Source: Limnobacter parvus (GTDB lineage: Bacteria; Pseudomonadota; Gammaproteobacteria; Burkholderiales; Burkholderiaceae_B). Taken from it: DNA of 64,000 nucleotides. The notes below the pieces were generated by a model, which saw only the letters and a program-made list of their open reading frames with translations, did no database searches and was not told where the DNA came from. The position numbers were made by a program, and so were the translations under genes. The stretch covers positions 1-64,000 of the forward strand of contig NZ_JANKHG010000016.1 of NCBI RefSeq assembly GCF_024623725.1, in the 5' to 3' direction. Below are positions 57,829 through 64,000 of the stretch, piece by piece (positions within the stretch are counted from its first letter, which is position 1; the number at the start of each line of letters is the position of its first letter).

Positions 57829-58821
57829 CTAAATTTCTGCAGTTTCACTCTCCGGATTTTTCCAAACCATGGTGCGCATCTGCTGAATAAAGTTGGCAAG
57901 CTTCTCCGCTTCCTGCAACGTTTCAGCCGCTCCCGCCGCGCCATCGCAGGCCTGAACCTCAGACAATTTACGCAACAAAGCTTCTTTTTCCTGAAGCGCG
58001 CGTAGGGCAGCCCAAAGGTTTTCTTCAGCCACATTGTCTTGCAGATCGGCAAGGCTCAACAAGCTGAACGCATGTCCTGTGTGGCAAAGGAATCGCACCG
58101 GCTTGCCTTCTTTGATCTCGAACAACGAACCCCCGCAGTCCGGGCAAGTAAATCCTGACGGCGAACCAATGCGACTCAGTTCCCCCATGCCCGCCCCCAA
58201 AGTAACCGCATGTTCAGTTTTCAGCCATTCGGGTGCTTTGTTTTGCGATGTTGAGTTCAGCGGTTGTGCCAGCGTGTTGATAAGTTTTGTCATTTCATCA
58301 AGCCTCACGATGTGGTCGACTGAAGTACCGGCGATGGCCTGCAGTGGCATGCTTGGCTCGCGGGCCTCATTCGGGTCTTGAACAATTGTGGTCCCTCCAC
58401 ACGCTTTAATGGCGTGCAAACCAGCGGCTCCGTCGTCTAGCCTTCCTGTTAGTACCACGCCGACCACGCGTGGTCCTTGATCAATGGCCACTGATCTGAA
58501 TAAGGGGTTGATGGCGGGCCGGGCGTGGTGCTCCTTAGGGCCACGTTGTAGGATGAATTTATTTTCTTCAACCAACACATGGTGGTCTGAAGGCGCAACA
58601 TAGATCATGCCCGGGCGTGGCACCATTCCAGTTTGGGCGAACACGGCAGGGTTGGGCCCCTTGGAACTTAGCAAGTTGGGCAGCAAGCTGCGGTGTGAGC
58701 CAATGTGCAGCACCACAACAACCGGGGCCGCCAGGTTGGGCGACAAAAGGGGCGCCATGGTAAGAAGTGCTTCCACTCCGCCCGCTGATGCGCCAATAAC
58801 AATGATCCGTTCCTTGTCCAT
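57829..58821 (-). CDS. Stand-alone CheB-type methylesterase with C-terminal zinc-ribbon-like region
   Basis: 330 residues from ATG 58821. Residues about 1-185 are a CheB methylesterase domain: VIGASAGGVEALL (catalytic Ser), VVVLHIGSHRS (His), and VLTGRLDDGAAGLHAIKACGG (Asp). There is no receiver domain, so it is not a classical CheB. Then come FTCPDCGGSLFEI and FLCHTGHAFSLLSL, a likely zinc site, and a helical tail (residues about 265-325). Such proteins occur as lone chemosensory-like or CheB/CheR hybrid regulators. No chemotaxis genes are in the window. Confidence 0.85.
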   Translation of the reverse strand: MDKERIIVIGASAGGVEALLTMAPLLSPNLAAPVVVVLHIGSHRSLLPNLLSSKGPNPAVFAQTGMVPRPGMIYVAPSDHHVLVEENKFILQRGPKEHHARPAINPLFRSVAIDQGPRVVGVVLTGRLDDGAAGLHAIKACGGTTIVQDPNEAREPSMPLQAIAGTSVDHIVRLDEMTKLINTLAQPLNSTSQNKAPEWLKTEHAVTLGAGMGELSRIGSPSGFTCPDCGGSLFEIKEGKPVRFLCHTGHAFSLLSLADLQDNVAEENLWAALRALQEKEALLRKLSEVQACDGAAGAAETLQEAEKLANFIQQMRTMVWKNPESETAEI

Positions 58822-59029
58822 ATTGCCTTTTGAAGCTTCGCGTGGGGAAGTCCCCGTGAGTTCAACATACACCCAATACGAACACAGGGTTTAAATACGG
58901 GGAATGCAGGGTGGGGCATACATCACTCTGAATAGGTGTGCACATGGTTCCCTTTGCTCAAAGTTCTACCCCCAGAGGTCTGCCCGCTACACTTCCCCGC
59001 TTGTTCTAATTTTTAGGGGTTACAGCGCA

Positions 59030-59512
59030 ATGCCGGCAGATTTATTTTTGAAGTTGGGTAATGTAAAAGGCGAGTCAGTCGATTTGAAACACGCAGGTGA
59101 AATGGAACTGCTGGGCGCACGCTGGGGCATGCATGTGGCGGTGGCAGCAAACGGTGGCGTGTTGGCACCCGCAGGCCGTGCCGAAGTAAAAGCCCTGCGC
59201 GTAGAAAAGCGCGTGGACCGTGCTTCACCCACACTGCATGCACAAACCTGTGTAGGCCAGCTTTACGACACCATGGTGTTGACCAAAAGAAAGTCGGGCC
59301 TGTTGCCACTTGAATATTTGCGCATTACTTTCAAAGACGTGATTGTGACCGACATTGATATTTCACTGGGCGGTGGCGACGATGGCGACCTTGAAGTGGT
59401 CACCTTCGCCTTCACAGAATTTCAGGAAGAATACAAACCGCAGAACGGTGACGGCACAGGTGGCGCAGCCGTAACTGCGGGGTTCAACTGCATTAAGTGC
59501 GTGAAGTTTTAA
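59030..59512 (+). CDS. hcp: Type VI secretion tube protein Hcp (lone copy)
   Basis: 160 residues from ATG 59030. MPADLFLKLGNVKGESVDLKH is the Hcp-family opening; LHAQTCVGQLYDTMVLTKRKSG, YLRITFKDVIVTDIDI and TFAFTEFQEEYKPQN are further Hcp features. Hcp rings form the tube and carry small effectors in their lumen. No other T6SS core gene is in the window, so the machine must be encoded elsewhere if it is functional. The gene faces the two-gene unit below, with 20 bases of 3' overlap. Confidence 0.9.
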   Translation: MPADLFLKLGNVKGESVDLKHAGEMELLGARWGMHVAVAANGGVLAPAGRAEVKALRVEKRVDRASPTLHAQTCVGQLYDTMVLTKRKSGLLPLEYLRITFKDVIVTDIDISLGGGDDGDLEVVTFAFTEFQEEYKPQNGDGTGGAAVTAGFNCIKCVKF

Positions 59513-60362
59513 CTTTGTTTTGGAGGCGTTCATACGCCTCCACATGCTGGTTGAACAGGCGAAGGTTGAGCTTTCGGATTGGGGTGGGTAGGTGGTACTT
59601 CACATAGTCGTGGCGCCAGCGTAGCAGATGTTCCAAACCTTCGATCCCGAATTTTCCTTTATTCAAATATCGTTCGATCTGAATAAGCCGAATCCCTTCT
59701 CCAAAGACCAGACCGCAGAGGTAACAGAGAATCATTGAGCACATTCCGATCAGCGAAATCAGCTTTAAGTCTTCTTTTAAATCTGCTGTGTGGGCGTATT
59801 GGTTGGCAAACCACGAGATGTAAAACACACCCGTCAATATGAGGGGCCAGTAAAGTGTATGAATGATTGGAAAGTTTTTACGACGTCCATACTTCCTGGT
59901 TCGCAGATCTATTTGAAAAATGGACCATTCAAGGTTGGAGTATGTTTCAAGAGATGCTTTATCAGATTTTGAATAGGCAATCGCATAAGCGACCGCAGTG
60001 GTGATAAGCAATACGCCGATACCAAACACAAGGTTGATATTTTCCCACCAGTGCGTGGTTTGAATTAGCTTGCTGTGGTCTGTTAGGGGATCCCAATAAT
60101 GAATTCCAAATGCAAATGGATGCAATGCCGCGAGCAGCGTCGCAAACTCTAACATGGTCGCTTTGACAGGTCGTTTGCTGACAAAAACCCATTGATAACA
60201 TACGAAAAACGAGAAAAGAATAATTCCGATAAACAAGCAAAGAAATATACCTGTGCTCATCCAAGTGGCGGTATACAGAGGTGTCGCGGCGATCAGCAGC
60301 AAGAATGACAAACTGAAAACTCCACCAAAGAAGTAGAAGTGTAAAGGGGCTGGATTGATCAT
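59493..60362 (-). CDS. Polytopic membrane protein, candidate immunity protein
   Basis: 289 residues from ATG 60362 (TTG 60374 also in frame). Five or six membrane helices: near residues 6-26 (FFGGVFSLSFLLLIAA), 33-56, 70-85, 112-132 (GIGVLLITTAVAYAIAYS), 170-195 and 205-230. The last 55 residues are basic and cytosolic. No known family recognised. It lies 33 bases after the gene at 60396-61424 on the same strand. The region looks more AT-rich than the housekeeping genes. A multi-pass membrane partner would suit immunity to a pore-forming toxin; this is inference. Confidence 0.65.
   Translation of the reverse strand: MINPAPLHFYFFGGVFSLSFLLLIAATPLYTATWMSTGIFLCLFIGIILFSFFVCYQWVFVSKRPVKATMLEFATLLAALHPFAFGIHYWDPLTDHSKLIQTTHWWENINLVFGIGVLLITTAVAYAIAYSKSDKASLETYSNLEWSIFQIDLRTRKYGRRKNFPIIHTLYWPLILTGVFYISWFANQYAHTADLKEDLKLISLIGMCSMILCYLCGLVFGEGIRLIQIERYLNKGKFGIEGLEHLLRWRHDYVKYHLPTPIRKLNLRLFNQHVEAYERLQNKVKTSRT
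59521..59542. other. 9-bp hairpin at the hcp / membrane protein 3' overlap
   Basis: TGGAGGCGT (59521-59529) and ACGCCTCCA (59534-59542) pair around a 4-nt loop, eight bases after the hcp stop and within the 3' coding end of the convergent gene. It may slow or end hcp transcription, though no T-run follows. Confidence 0.45.
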
Positions 60363-60395
60363 GGTCTTTAGCAATTACAGTGCAGTCTGAGTGTT

Positions 60396-61424
60396 TTATT
60401 GAAATAACTTCTTGGCTTTGGCTTCGACTACATCATCTATCCCAAGGCGATCGTAGGCCACAGAAACAGCCAACCCAACACCTATTGATAGCAATATCAA
60501 TGGGGCACCAGCGACCATGCCTCCTGTAAATAAAATTGCCACGCCAAAACCAGCGGCCATGCCGAGTGCATTGCCAGTTTGATTCTTGGCGCTGTCCACT
60601 GCAAACTGTTTATGGTTAAATTTTTGACCCAGCTTTGCGTTGTGATTGTAGTTATTTAGGATGTCGTTGATCAATGTAGGTCCGAACGTAAGAACACCAC
60701 CCACTTTCGCAGAGCCCAGCCACGTTGAGCCAGTCATTCTGCGCAATTCCCACATTTCATCAGAAGCCTGTCGGCTCAAGCTGAGCACCTTGTCGTGTTT
60801 AAACGCAGTGGGACCCAGCGATTTGGTATTCATGTTTTTACTGATTTTTTGAAATTGGTTTTTCTCAAGCAGTGTAATTTGTTTGGCATTGGTTTGCCGA
60901 ATGCGAATAAGCACATCAGCATGTTTACCAAATTGGTTTGGGCCTTTGAAGCCAACTGCTTTTAGTTCCACACCATTACCCAATTTCACTGTGCGTGCTT
61001 TGCCGCTTGCCAGCATGGTTTTCAATTCGCTCTTCATTTTTGCGGTGAATCGCGCTTTGACCCCGGCCTCGATCAAGTTGGCCAGGTTTCCGGGCAGGTT
61101 GTTTGGGCCAAATAACTGCCCTAGCAGCGCGGCATAAAGCGTTCCTTTCTCAGCAGCGCTGACCAAGGTGTTGGTTTGCTGTGTGTTTAGCTGCGCGGTC
61201 ATTAGCATCACGCCCGCCACCGGGTCGTGTTGTAGCACCTCCGGCACCATGGCCAGGCTTACTTTCGTGTCGGGTTCAAAATGCCCCAAAAAATCCATTT
61301 CTTGGTGCAGGTAAAGAGGTGCAGAACCGTCGTGGCTATTTAGTGCGCGGGTGTAGGCCAGTTGCAGCGACTGTGCCTTACGTTGCAGGTGGTCTTCGTG
61401 GAAATCTCTTGCCTGGGTATTCAT
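60396..61424 (-). CDS. Hypothetical protein with glycine-rich hydrophobic C-terminus, candidate membrane-active effector
   Basis: 342 residues from ATG 61424. No signal peptide. Residues 1-240 are soluble and unlike any family I know (MDFLGHFEPD, DVLIRIRQTNAKQITLLEKNQ). Near residue 245 a small hydrophobic stretch appears (KVGGVLTFGPTLINDIL). Residues about 283-325 form two Gly/Ala-rich hydrophobic segments (GNALGMAAGFGVAILF and GAPLILLSIGVGLAVSVAY) before a short basic tail. Such late hairpins resemble colicin-type and T6SS pore-forming toxins. The downstream gene codes for a membrane protein and hcp is adjacent, hence effector/immunity is the working reading. Confidence 0.6.
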   Translation of the reverse strand: MNTQARDFHEDHLQRKAQSLQLAYTRALNSHDGSAPLYLHQEMDFLGHFEPDTKVSLAMVPEVLQHDPVAGVMLMTAQLNTQQTNTLVSAAEKGTLYAALLGQLFGPNNLPGNLANLIEAGVKARFTAKMKSELKTMLASGKARTVKLGNGVELKAVGFKGPNQFGKHADVLIRIRQTNAKQITLLEKNQFQKISKNMNTKSLGPTAFKHDKVLSLSRQASDEMWELRRMTGSTWLGSAKVGGVLTFGPTLINDILNNYNHNAKLGQKFNHKQFAVDSAKNQTGNALGMAAGFGVAILFTGGMVAGAPLILLSIGVGLAVSVAYDRLGIDDVVEAKAKKLFQ

Positions 61425-61606
61425 GCTGGAGTGGTGAAGATAAACAAAGCAAGCGGCAGTATGCGGGAAAGGCGGTAAGGGGTAGAAATGGTGGGAATTT
61501 TCGAGGAGGTGAGGGGGATGGGCGTATTTTGACTGCTTATGAAAGTGTCGTAGACCGTAAATATATACGTGCAAGTTCGTCGTATCGAAGGGCTAGGTCT
61601 CTTGGT

Positions 61607-62485
61607 TCAGTTTTCAGATTCATGCCAAGGCAGGTTTTTGTAAAACTCGCTCACCATGCCATATGCCGATTCAAAATCTGGCAACTTTTCGCTTAAATCA
61701 TTTTCCAGCGTGATGTAACCCTCGGCGGCCATGCGTTGTACATCGGGGTTATTCAAACTGTTCCGTTGGGCAGCAATATTTTTAGAGTTACAAGTAGCTT
61801 TTATACATTCCAGCAAATGTGCTTGTTCCTGAAGGCTACTCAGTGCCACTTTCCTGATCAAGAAATACAGGTCGTAAACATCTTGATACCGGTTTCTTCG
61901 TCGCAGTGGTTGTTGCAGCAGTGAACGGTATTTCTCGGCCATTAAATTGGCCAAGCTGTACACATGCAGTTCTTCCGCATCGCTAAGCCTTAGCATTTCA
62001 ATGTCCAGTACAGCCTCGTTATAACTAAAATCAATTTCCAGAATTTTTGATGATTGTTTGGCAAATAAACGGCGCATGGCAGCTGGATTGCTGGGTGCCG
62101 CGTAGCCAATGGTCAACTTCAGGGTGGGGTGCGTGCGGTTAGGGCCCGGTGGGCTCATTGATGCGGTTTGTATGGTGCAATGTGTGTTGTAAGAAAGTAC
62201 TTGGTTGAAGTACTGAATTTGTATTTCAAGTTCTTCCGTCAGTTCTTTCTCTTTGCCTTGCTGGTAAAGCTGGGTGGTGGAAAAGTCGGCATCGCGTGTA
62301 AAGCGCGTGCTGTTGTACCGCAAGGCCATCAACATTCCACCTTTCATCACCATTTGTGTGCGCAGCGCTACACTGCCACCAATGGCAGACAACACAATGT
62401 GAACAGCCTCCCGAAAGCCTTGCTGCTCTGCGGGCGCGCAAGCCACCCAACTCGCCACGTTCAGTGGTTCTATCTGCTTATTCAA
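61607..62485 (-). CDS. AbiEii-type nucleotidyltransferase toxin
   Basis: 292 residues. The nucleotidyltransferase signature is MKGGMLMALRYNSTRFTRDADF (in two parts: GG...L, then R.TRDADF), with LEIDFSYNEAV as the later acidic motif and KYRSLLQQPLRRRNRYQDVYDL typical of AbiEii/AbiGii. AbiE toxins are type IV abortive-infection toxins that transfer nucleotides, often to tRNA. It overlaps the antitoxin gene by eight bases, the classic order of antitoxin then toxin. Confidence 0.9.
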   Translation of the reverse strand: MNKQIEPLNVASWVACAPAEQQGFREAVHIVLSAIGGSVALRTQMVMKGGMLMALRYNSTRFTRDADFSTTQLYQQGKEKELTEELEIQIQYFNQVLSYNTHCTIQTASMSPPGPNRTHPTLKLTIGYAAPSNPAAMRRLFAKQSSKILEIDFSYNEAVLDIEMLRLSDAEELHVYSLANLMAEKYRSLLQQPLRRRNRYQDVYDLYFLIRKVALSSLQEQAHLLECIKATCNSKNIAAQRNSLNNPDVQRMAAEGYITLENDLSEKLPDFESAYGMVSEFYKNLPWHESEN

Positions 62486-63419
62486 ATGTGTGCTCGTTAT
62501 TCAAAAGAGAGGGCAGGTTAATTGACAGTTGCCAGCGCTTGGAATAGTGGGGCTCAAACTCGCCTTCTGGGTCGAGCTTTCTAGAGCCGCCGCGTTGTGC
62601 GAACTTTTCCCAGGCAGAGAAGGCTGGGTGATCAAGCCTGCAAACTTCAGACAACAGAAAGCCGGCCCTTACCTTGTCAATTGGGGCCCCATGCGTATTC
62701 AGCTCGTCCACAATCAATGAAAGGTATTTTTTCGCATTGTTGGTATAAATGTCTACGACGTGTTGAAGCCCACCACATAGGGAGGGCTCGCGCAGCATGT
62801 CCAAAAATACTCGGCCAATTGTGGCCACGCGCAGGCTTGTGTTTGATACTGATCGAAACGCCCCTTGGTTTGATCGTTCAAGCAAATGCACATTTGTACC
62901 TTGCAGCATTTTAAAAGTGGGGCGAACCAACTTGGGGTAGCCTTGCTTCAAAAAGCCTTCCAAGCCTTGCGGCAGGTCCCGTTCCATTTTCGCATTGGCC
63001 AGCGCAGTCCATTCAGTAGACCTTGGTCGAGTTAAGTAAAGTAGCTGTGGAAAGCGGTCTGTTAGGCCGTGATGCTCCATTGCGCTAAGGTGCGAAACAT
63101 ATGCAAATGGGTCAAGGCTGCAGGCAAGTTCCATGGCGGTACTTCGTTCGTGCCCAAAAAGTTGGTAGCCGCGAGTTTGTGTCAGTGGTTCGACGGGGCG
63201 AACAAGCTGAAATTGCTCAAGCAGGCTTAAAGTTTCGGTCAGTTGTTTTTTTGCTGATGCCGATGTTACGTTTGGTTTGCCCGCAGCTTGATACACCAGG
63301 CGAGCCAATTCATACTGCGTAATGGCAGGGCCGGTGTGCTTGTTCAGTTGCTGAGCGACTTCTGCTGCAAGCTGTTGAGGTAAAAGGTGTTTAACGTTCA
63401 CGCGCCAATCATTTAACAT
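62478..63419 (-). CDS. AbiEi-type antitoxin and transcriptional regulator
   Basis: 313 residues. An N-terminal winged-helix part (ITQYELARLVYQAAG, LSLLEQFQLVRPVE) binds DNA; the rest (CSLDPFAYVSHLSAMEHHGLTDR, YLTRPRSTEW, LRVATIGRVFLDMLREPSLCGG) matches AbiEi-family antitoxins. It should counter the downstream AbiEii and repress the operon. Its start codon lies in a perfect palindrome that is likely its operator. Together with the toxin this is a phage-defence or stabilisation module. Confidence 0.88.
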   Translation of the reverse strand: MLNDWRVNVKHLLPQQLAAEVAQQLNKHTGPAITQYELARLVYQAAGKPNVTSASAKKQLTETLSLLEQFQLVRPVEPLTQTRGYQLFGHERSTAMELACSLDPFAYVSHLSAMEHHGLTDRFPQLLYLTRPRSTEWTALANAKMERDLPQGLEGFLKQGYPKLVRPTFKMLQGTNVHLLERSNQGAFRSVSNTSLRVATIGRVFLDMLREPSLCGGLQHVVDIYTNNAKKYLSLIVDELNTHGAPIDKVRAGFLLSEVCRLDHPAFSAWEKFAQRGGSRKLDPEGEFEPHYSKRWQLSINLPSLLNNEHTFE

Positions 63420-63450
63420 CCGTCCTTAGGACGGATGTTAAATGATTGGC
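63404..63450. promoter_or_regulatory. Perfect 47-bp palindrome over the abiEi start codon
   Basis: Two 23-base arms (63404-63426 and 63428-63450) are perfect inverse complements around a single T. The left arm contains the antitoxin ATG (63419) and its first five codons; the right arm therefore carries the same ATG-TTA-AAT-GAT-TGG on the plus strand. AbiEi proteins bind inverted repeats at their promoters, so this is a likely operator, but coverage of the start codon is unusual. Confidence 0.8.
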
Positions 63451-63924
63451 ATTGGAATGTCAATCAAGCTCAACACGGTGTGGGTTTCCAGCACCGCTCA
63501 TATTCAATTCAAAGCCGGTTGATATGCGGATACGCCCCTATTTTGAGTTTGGTGACGGGGCAGTCTAAAGTGAGGATAAAAAGTGCTTTCGAAAAGCGGG
63601 GCGATTCACCCTTAGTTTTGTCGTCCATCGATCCTACACCTCATCTACTTTGAGTAATGTCAACTTGACTAATAGCAGTGAATTCGCTTGGGGAATAATA
63701 TTTGAATCCAATCTTCGATTTTTACAACACTGGCGCAACCACTAGTCGCCCACTAATACTGGTGTCAAGGACAATTTGGTAATAGACCTTTACAGTGTTT
63801 CTCGACAAGCAATAATAGTGAGCCAGCATATCGATTGAACGGTAGCGGTTGATTGTTGTCTGCGTAATTTTGGTCTCTAACTCAGCGTTTATGGAATGTT
63901 ATAAAAGTAAGGCTCATCCCCCCC
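63451..63924. other. Gene-poor stretch upstream of abiEi
   Basis: 474 bases with no convincing gene. A plus-strand frame (63435-63653) begins in the palindrome and copies the antitoxin N-terminus only for five residues; the rest has no coding look. AT-rich patches (63640-63730) may hold the abiEi promoter, but I cannot place one. Nothing else is seen. Confidence 0.5.
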
Positions 63925-64000
63925 TCAAACCACCGTCAAAAACTCTGCCACCACCACCATTTCTTCTGCATCTTCCGCACTCAGCACAATCGCTTCATGC
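63925..64000 (-). CDS. C-terminal end of a gene cut by the window edge
   Basis: The minus strand is open from the window edge to a TGA at 63925-63927 and reads HEAIVLSAEDAEEMVVVAEF then four more residues. The acidic, helical look and codon use suggest a real gene. The fragment is too short to name; a Phd-like antitoxin end is one weak possibility. Confidence 0.45.
   Translation of the reverse strand, partial: HEAIVLSAEDAEEMVVVAEFLTVV

Noticed and set aside
63435-63653. Plus-strand frame starting with the same residues as the antitoxin
   Set aside because: The shared start is caused by the palindrome; the remainder has no domain, and no ribosome site was seen.

Overview
The window is a stretch of bacterial chromosome, almost certainly from a betaproteobacterium of the order Burkholderiales. 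The signs are the complete mraZ-to-lpxC division and wall cluster with a peroxiredoxin between ftsZ and lpxC, the lpxC / DUF721 / M23 peptidase / secA / argJ order, the pilB-pilC-pilD-coaE-zapD block, and ispB divergent from rplU-rpmA-obgE. Base composition is moderate. A Limnobacter-like genus is my best guess, but the sequence alone does not prove it.

Layout. 0-8 kb: metabolic genes (transglutaminase-like protein, M20 amidohydrolase, lipoprotein aminopeptidase, class II amidotransferase, glycerate kinase, pyrC, DUF3025), then the RNase P RNA gene rnpB, whose promoter and 5' end lie inside the DUF3025 frame. 8.4-27.1 kb: mraZ-rsmH-ftsL-ftsI-murE-murF-mraY-murD-ftsW-murG-murC-ddl-ftsQ-ftsA-ftsZ-prx-lpxC, with overlapping or abutting genes and a four-repeat MraZ operator. 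27.2-34.7 kb: DUF721, M23 peptidase, secA, argJ, DUF815 ATPase, Nudix/ThiE-like fusion. 34.7-41.1 kb, minus strand: zapD, coaE, pilD, pilC, pilB, ispB. 41.2-45.1 kb: rplU, rpmA, obgE, proB and a MEST-like hydrolase. 45.2-46.4 kb: an accessory two-gene module. 46.4-57.8 kb: rppH, proS, a lytic transglycosylase, a large fold-back DNA element, ffh, a CcsA/YpjD-like protein, a PP0621-like protein, ampD, nrdA and nrdB. 57.8-64 kb: accessory genes (lone CheB esterase, lone Hcp, a membrane-protein pair, AbiE toxin-antitoxin).

How it fits together. Much of the window serves envelope growth: precursor synthesis (Mur, MraY, Ddl), septal synthesis and division (Fts, ZapD), lipid A (LpxC), wall turnover and recycling (M23, lytic transglycosylase, AmpD), and export (SecA, Ffh). 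The nrdAB promoter carries a textbook pair of NrdR boxes plus a cluster of DnaA-box-like sites.

The most novel material is accessory. (1) A pesticin/T4-lysozyme-type muramidase with no signal peptide has its stop codon overlapping the start of a lipoprotein gene, which looks like a toxin and periplasmic immunity pair. (2) A lone type VI Hcp gene faces a two-gene unit made of a protein with a glycine-rich hydrophobic C-terminus and a polytopic membrane protein, a candidate pore-forming effector and its immunity. (3) A 400-bp imperfect inverted repeat between convergent genes carries mirrored hairpins whose stems differ in sequence but stay paired. (4) A perfect 47-bp palindrome covers the start codon of the AbiE antitoxin gene.
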